7,740 nucleotides of DNA, taken from NCBI GenBank assembly GCA_021827285.1, contig JAKAWM010000122.1, forward strand, positions 1 to 7,740. The letters are read 5' to 3'. The notes under the pieces are model-generated. The model had not been told where the DNA came from and ran no database searches. It saw only the letters and a program-made list of their open reading frames with translations. This document shows, one piece after another, positions 1 to 6,029 of this stretch; the first letter of the stretch is position 1; every line of letters begins with the position of its first letter. The translations under genes were made by a program, and so were the position numbers. This DNA comes from Actinomycetes bacterium (GTDB lineage Bacteria; Actinomycetota; Acidimicrobiia; Acidimicrobiales; Palsa-688).

Positions 1-1
1 G

Positions 2-1057
2 AGCGCCACCACTACGACCACTGCCCCGGCAGCAACCACGAGCACCACCACGACAACGTTGCCCCCAGTGCCCGAGTTGCTCTCCGTCAGCCCTCAGCCG
101 GGCGCCACAGGAGTCGCCCCGACGGCGCCCATTACCCTCACCCTGTCGGCGGCGCCGCTCGCGGGTGCCCCGATGCCACAACTCTCACCTCCAGTCGCGG
201 GCAACTGGTCGGTGAGCGGAGACACGTTGACCTTCACGCCGGCGCAGGATTGGGCCCCGTGGTCAAAGGTGCACGTCGTCATACCAGTTACCCTCGCCAG
301 CGCGGGACCGGTGACGGCAGCTACGCCCGAGCAGCTGAGCTTCACCGTACAGGGCGTCCCGCTTCTTCGAGTGCAACAGTTGCTCGCCGAACTGCGCTAC
401 TTGCCGCTCCGTTTTGGCCCCTCCGCCATGCAATCGGCCCTGGCCGGCGAACCGACGTCCCCCGGAGAAATTTCGACCTCGCCCGAGCCGGGCAAGTTCA
501 CGTGGCGCTACCCCAACATCCCTGCGACTCTCGCCTCGCAATGGGTGCCTGGCCAGCAGACCGTGGTGACCCAGGGCGCGATCATGATGTTCGAGAACGT
601 GGAGGGCTTGTCTGTAGACGGCATCGCCGGGCCGGATGTGTGGGCTGCGCTCACCCAGGCGGTGGCTTCCCGCCGCCTCGACCCCAACCCCTACGACTAC
701 TTGACCGTGAGCGAGTCGACGCCAGAGAGCCTGACCGTGTGGCGTGAGGGGCGGGACATCTTTACTTCGCTGGTCAATACCGGCGTGCAGGGGGCGAACA
801 CCCCGATCGGCACGTGGCCGGTCTTCGAGCACCTCCAGTCGACGACAATGACGGGGACCGACGTCAACGGGTACCACTACGTCGTCCCCCACGTGCCCTG
901 GGTGGCGTACTTCTACGAAGGCGACGCCGTTCACGGCTACTGGAGGGCGAGCTACGGCTGGCCGCAAAGCAACGGCTGCGTCGAACTTCCCGTCGCCAAC
1001 GCCCAGGTGGTGTGGCCGATGGACCCCATCGGCACCCTCGTCAACGTGAGCGCCTAG
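2..1057 (+). CDS. Secreted L,D-transpeptidase, 5'-truncated by the window edge (Ig-like + peptidoglycan-binding + YkuD)
   Basis: The reading frame is already open at base 2 and begins with a Thr/Ala/Pro/Ser-rich linker, so the true start and any signal peptide lie upstream. A TTG at 59 is internal. Numbering residues from that TTG, an Ig-like domain spans about 5-98. A peptidoglycan-binding-like domain follows at about 103-202 (VQQLLAELRYLPL ... LSVDGIAGPDVWAAL). A C-terminal YkuD catalytic domain spans about 213-332. The catalytic signature is plain: His292 in HGYWRASYG, then SNGCVEL with the nucleophilic Cys307 (bases 977-979). In this family Cys and His catalyse 3-3 crosslinking of peptidoglycan outside the membrane, or attachment of proteins to it. 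The Thr-rich linker probably spans the wall, which is an inference. The next gene is on the opposite strand, so this is the last gene of its transcript. The family call is secure; the exact substrate is not known. Confidence 0.93.
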   Translation, partial: SATTTTTAPAATTSTTTTTLPPVPELLSVSPQPGATGVAPTAPITLTLSAAPLAGAPMPQLSPPVAGNWSVSGDTLTFTPAQDWAPWSKVHVVIPVTLASAGPVTAATPEQLSFTVQGVPLLRVQQLLAELRYLPLRFGPSAMQSALAGEPTSPGEISTSPEPGKFTWRYPNIPATLASQWVPGQQTVVTQGAIMMFENVEGLSVDGIAGPDVWAALTQAVASRRLDPNPYDYLTVSESTPESLTVWREGRDIFTSLVNTGVQGANTPIGTWPVFEHLQSTTMTGTDVNGYHYVVPHVPWVAYFYEGDAVHGYWRASYGWPQSNGCVELPVANAQVVWPMDPIGTLVNVSA

Positions 1058-1092
1058 CGCTACCGGGCGCCGGCGTCTGCCGCCACGTCACC

Positions 1093-1163
1093 GCCGGCCA
1101 CCACCGTCGCCGGCCACCACCGTCGCCGGCCACCACCGTCGCCGACCACCGTCGCCGACCACC
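1093..1163. repeat. 16-bp tandem repeat with a decayed 13-bp tail
   Basis: Three perfect head-to-tail copies of gccggccaccaccgtc occupy 1093-1108, 1109-1124 and 1125-1140. A 13-base version, gccgaccaccgtc (1141-1153), and a partial one follow. Each full unit carries the palindrome GCCGGC, so the array can fold on either strand. It lies between the L,D-transpeptidase stop and the 3' end of the minus-strand tRNA-Ser. It could therefore sit in the 3' region of both transcripts, although there is no T-tract to suggest an ordinary terminator. Read in the frame of the upstream gene, part of it would encode a Pro/Ala/Thr stretch resembling that protein's linker, which may be chance. Confidence 0.8.
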
Positions 1164-1173
1164 GGCCGGCCCG

Positions 1174-1260
1174 CGGAGGGAGTGGGATTTGAACCCACGG
1201 TGGGCGTACACCCACAACGGTTTTCGAGACCGTCCGATTCGGCCACTCTCGCATCCCTCC
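1174..1260 (-). tRNA. tRNA-Ser, anticodon CGA
   Basis: Reading the minus strand from 1260, the acceptor arm GGAGGGA pairs with TCCCTCC at the other end, followed by discriminator G at 1174. The anticodon stem ACGGT/ACCGT encloses the loop CTCGAAA, giving anticodon CGA (bases 1226-1224), which reads UCG serine codons. A long variable arm (GTGGGTGTACGCCCAC region) and the discriminator G are both hallmarks of tRNA-Ser. The T arm is GTGGG-TTCAAAT-CCCAC. The 87-nt length fits a class II tRNA. No CCA is encoded after the discriminator, so it must be added enzymatically. I see no clear promoter upstream. An integrase scar lies about 110 bp beyond the 5' end. Confidence 0.97.
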
Positions 1261-1370
1261 TAGTGTCCTGAGCTGCTGCCTTACAACACGTCCTTGCCTG
1301 AACCAGCGCTGTGTCCTAGCCCTGTCCCAGAAGCGAACCGCGCGTAGTTCAAGACAGGGGGACCTGCGAC

Positions 1371-1606
1371 GTGAGCTCGGCTCGAGGCACCATGCGCCAG
1401 CGTAGCCCAGGGAGCTGGCAGCTCAGAGTCTACGTCGGACTGGACGCGGCCGGGAAGCTGGTCCACCTGGCGAAGACGTTCCGAGGGACCAAGAGGGCTC
1501 CGAGGGACCAAGAGGGCTCCGAGGGACCAAAAGGGAGGCCCAGTTCGAGCTGGCGAGGCTCGCTGTCCAGGTCGAGCCCGGACATGGTGACGGCCGAGAG
1601 TGCTAG
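1371..1606 (+). pseudogene. Tyrosine recombinase/integrase remnant (N-terminal arm-binding domain only), frameshifted
   Basis: From GTG 1371 the frame gives SARGTMRQRSPGSWQLRVYVGLD followed by AKTFRGTKR. This closely resembles the N-terminal arm-type DNA-binding domain of actinobacterial phage/ICE tyrosine integrases, whose typical form is RGSWQLRVYVG...TFRGTKREAQ.ELARL. The frame is then broken by a 19-bp unit present three times at 1481-1537. Two extra units add 38 bp, which shifts the frame. Downstream, another frame resumes the expected family sequence: GTKREAQFELARLAVQVEPG, then TAG at 1604-1606. The core-binding and catalytic domains (Arg...His-x-x-Arg...Tyr) are absent, so the gene would be dead even without the shift. 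Position beside tRNA-Ser suggests an old integration event. However, the scar is on the 5' side of the tRNA, whereas most tRNA-targeting elements sit at the 3' end. The family assignment rests on recalled consensus. Confidence 0.75.
1481..1537 (+). repeat. 19-bp direct repeat, three tandem copies, inside the integrase remnant
   Basis: The unit ccgagggaccaagagggct is perfect at 1481-1499 and 1500-1518. A third copy at 1519-1537 differs at three positions. Removing two units restores the continuous integrase-like frame FRGTKREAQFELARLAVQV. The array therefore looks like slipped-strand expansion within a coding sequence. Confidence 0.9.
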
Positions 1607-1609
1607 GAT
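1579..1609 (+). promoter_or_regulatory. Candidate extended -10 promoter for the GNAT gene
   Basis: TGC-TAGGAT (1601-1609) fits an extended -10 (TGn + TAGGAT, a common actinobacterial vegetative form). A weak -35-like CGGACA lies at 1579-1584 with a 19-base gap. Transcription would start near 1616 and leave a leader of about 57 nt that is almost entirely the hairpin at 1631-1670. This is motif reading only. Confidence 0.4.
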
Positions 1610-1630
1610 GCGTTCTGTACCGCACCGGTA

Positions 1631-1670
1631 GCGGGCCCCTCCAAAAGAGCACGACTAAAAGGAGGCCCGC
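1631..1670 (+). promoter_or_regulatory. Leader hairpin that sequesters the GNAT Shine-Dalgarno
   Basis: The 5' arm gcgggcccctcc (1631-1642) pairs with ggaggcccgc (1661-1670). It forms seven outer G:C pairs plus three more after a 2-base bulge, across an 18-base A-rich loop bounded by AAAA on both sides. The 3' arm contains GGAGG (1661-1665), the evident ribosome-binding site seven bases before the GTG start at 1673. Folding would hide the site, so translation may be low unless the stem is melted or bound. A role in regulation is inferred; the pairing is directly visible. Confidence 0.55.
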
Positions 1671-1672
1671 CT

Positions 1673-2641
1673 GTGCCGACACTTGAGATCCGTCCGCTCC
1701 ATCGCTCCGACCGCGACCAGTTGGCCGACCTTGTCAACGCGCACGCGAGCGCGGTCGTCCCCGGGATGGGCACGTCGGTCTCCTTCCTCCTCGCCAGCCT
1801 GGAACGCCATCCCGGAGAGCCAATCACCGACCCTTGGGTGACCGAACGGGCGACCCTGGTGGCCGAGCAGCATCGCCGCGTCGTGGCAGCTGCTCACTTG
1901 CTCCGCTATTGCGACGAGGGGCCAGTAAATGAGTATTACCGCGGGCTCGGCCAGATCGAGTGGTTCGTCTTCTGGCCCGAGGCGCCGTCTAGCAACCCCT
2001 ACTGGGCCAACGCCACGGCGGCGGCAGAGTCGTTGATGGACCGTTGCCTGTCGCAGTTCGAGCAGTGGGGGGCCTCTCGGCAGTGTGCAGCAGGCGACCT
2101 GCCTGTGCCCTGTGGCGTCTATGGCGTGCCTGAGCAATGGCCCCACGTCCGGGCGCTTTACGAGTGGGCCGGCTTTTCCCATACAGGCCACACCGAGGTC
2201 GTCTACGTGGCCCGGGTCGAGGAACTGCTTAGGGTTGCGGCCCCGCCGCTCGAAGCATTGGAGTTGCGCCGCTCGGTGGGCATGAACGGCACCAGGTTCT
2301 CGGCCGTTGCTGCGGGTGCCGTTGTGGGCTACATCGAAGTGGAAATCCGGGACCGGGCCGAGAGGCTTTCGGCCAACGGCCGGTGGGCCGACATCGGCAA
2401 CCTCCATGTGGAAAGCGGACATCGCCGCCGCGGGGTCGCTTCATGGTTGCTCGCTCGAGCTGCCGAGTGGCTCGAGCTCGCCGGCGTCACCCGTCTCCTC
2501 GACTACTCCTACGCCGACGGGCGCAACCCCGACGGCCAAGACCCGAGCGCCTACCAAGCGTTCCTCGGGTCGCGCGGCTTCAGGGAGCTGACGCGCACCT
2601 GCCGCGGTTGGACGAGAGAGCCGCCGGAAAGGCTGCAATGA
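1673..2641 (+). CDS. Tandem GNAT-family N-acetyltransferase
   Basis: This 322-residue protein has two GNAT-like halves, about 1-182 and 193-316. The C-terminal half carries the acetyl-CoA-binding motif A: IGNLHVESGHRRRGVASWLL, with RRRGVA at 251-256 matching the R/Q-x-x-G-x-A loop. It ends with the typical AFLGSRGFREL strand/helix. The N-terminal half ends similarly (ALYEWAGF, about 161-168) but lacks a clear pyrophosphate-binding loop, so it may be a structural or substrate-binding half. GNAT enzymes transfer acetyl from acetyl-CoA to an amine; the acceptor cannot be told from sequence. The GTG start is chosen because GGAGG lies seven bases upstream and the IRPLHRSDRDQL strand begins right after it. 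No signal peptide is seen, so it should be cytosolic. It is a single gene converging on the cupin remnant, and its leader may control translation through a hairpin. Confidence 0.88.
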   Translation: MPTLEIRPLHRSDRDQLADLVNAHASAVVPGMGTSVSFLLASLERHPGEPITDPWVTERATLVAEQHRRVVAAAHLLRYCDEGPVNEYYRGLGQIEWFVFWPEAPSSNPYWANATAAAESLMDRCLSQFEQWGASRQCAAGDLPVPCGVYGVPEQWPHVRALYEWAGFSHTGHTEVVYVARVEELLRVAAPPLEALELRRSVGMNGTRFSAVAAGAVVGYIEVEIRDRAERLSANGRWADIGNLHVESGHRRRGVASWLLARAAEWLELAGVTRLLDYSYADGRNPDGQDPSAYQAFLGSRGFRELTRTCRGWTREPPERLQ

Positions 2642-2669
2642 CAACCGCCTGGATGACAGGCCGGCGCCG

Positions 2670-2911
2670 CTAGCGAGCGGGCCCACTTGGTCTTTCTCCA
2701 ACCGTAGGGTCGAAGGCGGCCCTAAGGGGTTCGAACATGAGGGTCGCTCCGCCGTTGACGAGGGCTTGTGCGCGACGCCTACGGCGACGACGAAGGTGTC
2801 ACCGGGACGCAGCCTCACGGTGCTTTCGCCGCCGTCGCTTTCGTACAGCGTCACGTCGAACTGCCCGTCGAGGACCAAGAAGGACCCGTCCGTGCGCTCT
2901 TCATCCTCTGA
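2670..2911 (-). pseudogene. Decayed single-domain cupin
   Basis: On the minus strand, about 2911-2753 reads EDEERTDGSFLVLDGQFDVTLYESDGG followed by VRLRPGDTFVVAVGVAHKPSS. This is the core of a small cupin: the E..FLVLDG strand, then the PGD...V..G..H.P second motif. At about 2753 the frame slips by one base and the expected end continues as GGATLMFEPLRAAFDP up to TAG at 2670. The upstream part that should carry the HxH metal ligands of motif 1 is missing or scrambled; a stray WHT is seen further up in another frame. The gene is therefore probably inactive through both 5' damage and a frameshift. Intact relatives are cytosolic proteins of about 110-120 residues, often of unknown function. A longer open frame through here extends into the GNAT gene antisense and is not meaningful. 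A sequencing error at the slip is possible, but it would not restore the 5' motif. Confidence 0.65.
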
Positions 2912-2962
2912 GCCCCGGGGACCTGGAAGTCGCAGTGCCCCCATGTGTGCCAGTATTGCTTC

Positions 2963-3349
2963 ATGCCTGTTCGCATCTCCTGCGTGTGCATCGACGCCGT
3001 CGAACCTCGTCCCGTGGCCGATTTCTGGGCAGCGGTGCTCGGATGGGAGGTGGTCGAAGACAGCGACGAAGGCATCAGCCTGGCCTCGCCCGGCAGAGAC
3101 CTGCCCACCCTAGACATCCTCCCCGTGCCTGAAGCCAAGCAAGTCAAGAACCGCCTCCACCTTGACCTGCGCGCAGACGAGGCTAGCTTCGACGCTGAAG
3201 CTGAGCGGCTCGACAGTCTCGGAGCCCGGCGAGTCGACATTGGCCAGGGCCCCGACGTGACCTGGGTGGTCTTCGCCGACCCGGAGGGCAACGAGTTCTG
3301 CCTCCTCCGCCGTACCATCCAGGAGATAGCGCGCTCAACAAGCACATAA
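2963..3349 (+). CDS. VOC/glyoxalase-like small protein
   Basis: The 128-residue product MPVRISCVCIDAVEPRPVADFWAAVLGW ... WVVFADPEGNEFCLL has the beta-alpha-beta-beta-beta layout of the vicinal oxygen chelate fold. It fits the glyoxalase-like subfamily: first-strand CVCIDA, FWAAVLGWEV at 21-30, middle strand NRLHLDL at 63-69, and the closing DPEGNEFCL at 106-114. His66 and Glu111 sit where metal ligands occur in some VOC enzymes, but many members of this subfamily have no proven reaction, so none is assigned. ATG 2963 is preferred over GTG 2945 because the fold begins immediately after it. The GTG would only add six residues (MCQYCF). No Shine-Dalgarno is visible for either. The gene is divergent from the decayed cupin and convergent with the Smr gene. 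It is probably cytosolic. Confidence 0.85.
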   Translation: MPVRISCVCIDAVEPRPVADFWAAVLGWEVVEDSDEGISLASPGRDLPTLDILPVPEAKQVKNRLHLDLRADEASFDAEAERLDSLGARRVDIGQGPDVTWVVFADPEGNEFCLLRRTIQEIARSTST

Positions 3350-3454
3350 AGACAGCCGGTACCAAGGTGGCGCTCTCTGGGTTGGATTGAGGGTCCCCGG
3401 GAGCCCGGCCCTTGCACTACCTGCACAAGGACCTGTGGGTGCCAAAAAAGCTCG

Positions 3455-3712
3455 TCATTTCCATCGGAAGTGGACGAACACCCGCCCGAAGTTGTCCTCG
3501 TCTTTTTCCACCCGGTGGTAGAGCGCCCTGACCTCTTTTTGACCGAGGAACCGCAGCACCCGCTTCTTCAACTGGCCTGAGCCCTTGCCCGGCACGATCT
3601 CGACTTCACTTGCCTTTATGCGGACGGCCTCGTTCATGATGTCCTGGAGGGCCCGGTCGATCAGGTCGCCCCGGTTGTAGATGTCGTGCAGGTCGAGCTT
3701 GAGCTTCGCCAC
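3455..3712 (-). CDS. Stand-alone Smr-domain protein (small MutS-related), 85 aa
   Basis: The product MAKLKLDLHDIYNRGDLIDRALQDI ... VEIVPGKGSGQLKKRVLRFL ... YHRVEKDEDNFGRVFVHFRWK is one complete Smr domain. It has the LDLH motif (residues 6-9) and the PGKGSG loop (41-46) in place of the more usual HGxG/TGxG. Smr domains act as nucleases in MutS2 and in ribosome-collision rescue factors such as SmrB. For this very short actinobacterial form the substrate is unknown, and nuclease action is inferred from the family only. The GTG at 3712 is chosen because the domain starts four codons later. The frame stays open further upstream, but that part is low-complexity Arg/Ala/Pro and overlaps the neighbouring gene's start. 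The Smr gene is divergent from the SGNH hydrolase gene. Its leader is G-rich and structured. Confidence 0.88.
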   Translation of the reverse strand: MAKLKLDLHDIYNRGDLIDRALQDIMNEAVRIKASEVEIVPGKGSGQLKKRVLRFLGQKEVRALYHRVEKDEDNFGRVFVHFRWK

Positions 3713-3714
3713 CG

Positions 3715-3747
3715 CCCTGACATTACCCCCGTTACCCCGAGGTACCC
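3715..3747 (-). promoter_or_regulatory. G-rich tract at the Smr ribosome-binding site (possible G-quadruplex)
   Basis: In the transcript sense four G-runs occur just before the GTG at 3712: GGG (3747-3745), GGGG (3738-3735), GGGGG (3730-3726) and GGG (3717-3715), with gaps of 6, 4 and 8 bases. Three of them are part of a repeated GGGTA/GGGGTA unit. The run at 3730-3726 or 3717-3715 would have to serve as ribosome-binding site. The 8-base loop exceeds the usual limit of 7, so quadruplex formation is only possible and not strongly predicted. Confidence 0.35.
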
Positions 3748-3777
3748 GCTCGGGAGGATGCACTGGCGCCCGAGCGG
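3746..3777. repeat. 9-bp inverted repeat in the Smr leader
   Basis: ccgctcggg (3746-3754) and cccgagcgg (3769-3777) are perfect inverted copies around a 14-base loop. In the minus-strand transcript this hairpin would lie about 34 nt before the Smr start, directly upstream of the G-rich tract. It could be a leader structure or an operator dyad; function is not established. Confidence 0.5.
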
Positions 3778-3864
3778 CTCCGGCCGCGGTGGCCCGGGCC
3801 GCCCGGTCAACCGACGACCTGACCTTCGGCCCACGTCGTTGTGGAACCAGCGCTGGTGGCGGCA

Positions 3865-3893
3865 AGTATGAATAAATAGAGGTGTGAGAGCAA
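3865..3893 (-). promoter_or_regulatory. AT-rich divergent promoter region; candidate minus-strand promoter
   Basis: The stretch 3865-3880 (tatgaataaata) is strikingly AT-rich for this DNA. On the minus strand TTGCTC (3893-3888) and CATACT (3870-3865) are 17 bases apart, a plausible -35/-10 pair for the Smr gene with a leader of about 145 nt. On the plus strand TAAATA (3873-3878) could be a -10 for the SGNH gene, about 35 bases before its ATG, but no good -35 is seen. Confidence 0.35.
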
Positions 3894-3912
3894 CTAGCAG
3901 GCCTAGCGCGAT

Positions 3913-5751
3913 ATGAAGTTCCTGCGGCCCGTCTGGCAGGCGACGCTGCTGTTTTCATTGTTAGTCGGTGCTGTCACGCCGGCAGCATGGGCAGCCGGGC
4001 CGGGCCACCCGCCCGCGACATCTCCCGGACGCTCATCCCCCACCCCGGCTGCGCCTGCCATCCTGACGGCGTGGACGTCCCCCATGGACCTGCTGCTCCA
4101 GCCCTTCCCGAAGGTGGCGGCCGATAACGCGACAGTGAGGGACCTGGCCACGGTTGCCGTAGGTGGGCGCTCGGTCAGCCTGCGGTTGTCCAACCAGTGG
4201 GGCCCGGTACCGCTCACCTTCGGTGCGGTGACCGTAGCTGAGAGAGCGGGCACCACCGGCGCGGCGGTAGTCCCAGGGACCCTGGTGCCAGTTAGCTTCG
4301 ACGGGAGGAGCTCGGTCACCATCCCCGCCGGCCAGGACGTAACCAGCAGCCCGGCCCCCCTAGCCGTGCACGCGGGCGAAACCCTGGTAGTCAGCATATG
4401 GGCCCCTGGTGTGGCACCGGTGAGCGTGCATTATTGCTGCCGGGGCCGGACCGTCGCCTACTACACGCCCAACGGGGCGGGCAACCAAACTGCTTCGTTG
4501 AACGGGTCGGCCTTTACAGGGGCAGACTGGTGGACGCGCTGGCTGTCGGCCGTGGAGGTGAGCGGCAGCCAGGCGCTGGGAACTGTGGTCGCCTTCGGGG
4601 ACTCCATCACCGACGGGTTCGGCTACGAGAACACGGGCTTCTCATGGGTGGAGGCGCTACAGCAGCGCATCTCCCAACTACCGCCGAGCGAGCAAGTGGC
4701 GGTGGTCAACGAGGGCATCTCGGGCAACACCCTCACCCCTTTTCCTCCGGGAGTTAACGCGAGCGGCGGGGAGAACAGCTATGCAGAGAGCGGCGGAGGA
4801 GTGGCCGGCGTGGAGCGCCTGAGCCGCGACGCGCTACAACTGCCCGGCGTCAAGGCAGTGGTGGTCCTCCTTGGGACCAACGACATCTGGTTCGGTTACA
4901 CCGACAACAACCCCCCCTATGGGAGCGCGGCATCGATCATCGCTGGGCTGAAACAGCTCATCGCGCAAGTGCACGAAGCCGGCCTCGAGGTCTACGGCAT
5001 ACCTCTTCTGCCTCGCAAGACCTCTCCGCCCTGCACTCAGCCGGGTTCGTGCCGGCCCGAGGAGTGGGGCCCGGCCGAGCAGGCGACCCTTGAGGCCGTC
5101 GACTCATGGGTCATGAGCCCTGCCGCCGGCTTCAATGGCGTAGTCAACCTGGCGGCCGTCGTCGGAGACGTCTACAACGGGCAGTGCCAGCCGGAGCTGC
5201 CCTATGCCCCCTACTTCAACGCCGACAACCTCCACCCCAACCCGGCCGGCCAGACGGCTATGGCCAACGCCATACCGACCACCCTCTTCGGCATCCCAGA
5301 GGCGCCCCAACTGCCGCCGCTGGTGGCGGCGACCCCCACGCCCGGTTGCCCGGGCGCCCAGGCGGCGGAAAACGTGACCCAAGCAGCCATCTCTTCGGAC
5401 GGGCAGGCAAGGACGGCATCTCCTACCACCGTGGCCCCCACCACGGCGGCAGCGGAGGGAAGCTCGACGACCACCTCCCGCCCGGCCCCCACTTCCACCT
5501 CCTCGGCTGGTTCGCCGAGCACGACGGCTGTTTCCAACCGCACTTCCACCTCTGCTGTCGCCGCTCCTTCGACCGCACTTGGACCGACGAAAGGTGGTGG
5601 TTCGGGCAGCCGGCCCTCAGCGGTAGGCGGGGCCTTGGGTGGTCTGGGTAGCACCGGGGCCGCGCTGGTAGGCGGCCTGGCCCTGGTCGGGTTGCTGGTG
5701 GTGGGCTTGTCCTGGGGCCGGCGTAACAGCGGCAACACCCGAGGTAGGTAG
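3913..5751 (+). CDS. Secreted SGNH/GDSL hydrolase with Ser/Thr-rich stalk and C-terminal anchor
   Basis: This 612-residue protein starts with a signal peptide: basic MKFLRPVW, a hydrophobic core to about 22, and likely cleavage after AWA at 25-27. A beta-rich domain typical of this SGNH group follows at about 70-216. The hydrolase domain runs about 223-460 with all four blocks: GDSITDG (Ser231), NEGISGN (Gly271), GTND (Asn323) and DNLHPN (Asp438, His441). This implies a serine esterase or lipase acting outside the membrane. The substrate, perhaps an acetylated glycan or a lipid, cannot be read from sequence. Residues about 500-560 form a Thr/Ser/Pro/Ala stalk. The end is LGSTG (578-582), a hydrophobic helix (about 584-601), then a basic RRNSGNTRGR tail. 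That order matches a sortase-type sorting signal, except that the Pro of LPxTG is Gly. Six cysteines, including Cys175-Cys176, may form disulfides. The ATG has only a weak upstream AGCAGG. Confidence 0.92.
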   Translation: MKFLRPVWQATLLFSLLVGAVTPAAWAAGPGHPPATSPGRSSPTPAAPAILTAWTSPMDLLLQPFPKVAADNATVRDLATVAVGGRSVSLRLSNQWGPVPLTFGAVTVAERAGTTGAAVVPGTLVPVSFDGRSSVTIPAGQDVTSSPAPLAVHAGETLVVSIWAPGVAPVSVHYCCRGRTVAYYTPNGAGNQTASLNGSAFTGADWWTRWLSAVEVSGSQALGTVVAFGDSITDGFGYENTGFSWVEALQQRISQLPPSEQVAVVNEGISGNTLTPFPPGVNASGGENSYAESGGGVAGVERLSRDALQLPGVKAVVVLLGTNDIWFGYTDNNPPYGSAASIIAGLKQLIAQVHEAGLEVYGIPLLPRKTSPPCTQPGSCRPEEWGPAEQATLEAVDSWVMSPAAGFNGVVNLAAVVGDVYNGQCQPELPYAPYFNADNLHPNPAGQTAMANAIPTTLFGIPEAPQLPPLVAATPTPGCPGAQAAENVTQAAISSDGQARTASPTTVAPTTAAAEGSSTTTSRPAPTSTSSAGSPSTTAVSNRTSTSAVAAPSTALGPTKGGGSGSRPSAVGGALGGLGSTGAALVGGLALVGLLVVGLSWGRRNSGNTRGR

Positions 5752-5834
5752 GCCCCAACCGCCCCGGCACGTCCCCCCATACCAGCGGTGCTTTCTGCGA
5801 CGAACGCGGCGGCGGGACTGGCCGGTTAAGACCC

Positions 5835-5855
5835 GCGGCCCCCTCCAGGGGCTGC
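5835..5855. terminator. Candidate hairpin terminator after the SGNH gene
   Basis: gcggcccc (5835-5842) and ggggctgc (5848-5855) form an 8-bp stem with one G-U pair around a 5-base loop, about 85 bp after the stop codon. There is no T-run, so it would be a GC-only terminator, as proposed for some actinobacteria, or just a structured 3' end. Confidence 0.35.
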
Positions 5856-6029
5856 ACCTCTTAGTCACTGTTACGACCAGCCGCCCGCCCGGAGAGGACG
5901 GCACCGATCTCGACCAGCGACGCCGGGTCACGCCCCTGCAGTTCAGTGGCACCAGCAGGCGGTGGCAGGGTCGTGGCGCGGCTTTCCACGAACACACGGG
6001 CTTCGCACCCAGAACCCTCGCAACACCCT

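Noticed and set aside
1093..1163. Tandem array as a CRISPR
   Set aside because: The 16-bp units abut without spacers and no cas gene is present.
1263..1317. Direct repeat gtgtcct at 1263-1269 and 1311-1317, and inverted ccctgtc/gacaggg at 1320-1326/1353-1359, as attachment or insertion-sequence ends
   Set aside because: Seven-base matches are too short, do not duplicate any tRNA sequence and flank no transposase.
1281..1682. Minus-strand open frame of 133 codons across the integrase scar
   Set aside because: It is Arg/Pro/Ser-rich with no domain and is antisense to a recognisable integrase fragment. High GC content makes such frames common.
2638..2673. Eleven-codon frame overlapping the GNAT stop as ATGA
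   Set aside because: It is too short to judge, has no ribosome-binding site of its own and shows no sign of conservation. Overlap of ATGA with a stop is frequent by chance.
2441..2944. 167-codon minus-strand frame taken as one intact gene
   Set aside because: Only its first third reads as a cupin. The remainder runs antisense through the GNAT gene after a one-base slip, so the real feature is a shorter pseudogene.
3411..3431. ccttg/caagg hairpin as a terminator for the VOC gene
   Set aside because: The stem is only five pairs and is not followed by a T-tract on either strand.
3713..3958. Long N-terminal extension of the Smr protein up to 3958
   Set aside because: It is low-complexity, would overlap the SGNH start and signal peptide on the other strand, and the Smr domain is complete from GTG 3712.
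5861..5995. 44-codon minus-strand frame in the convergent gap
   Set aside because: There is no recognised domain and no spaced Shine-Dalgarno. Kept only as a note under the gap.
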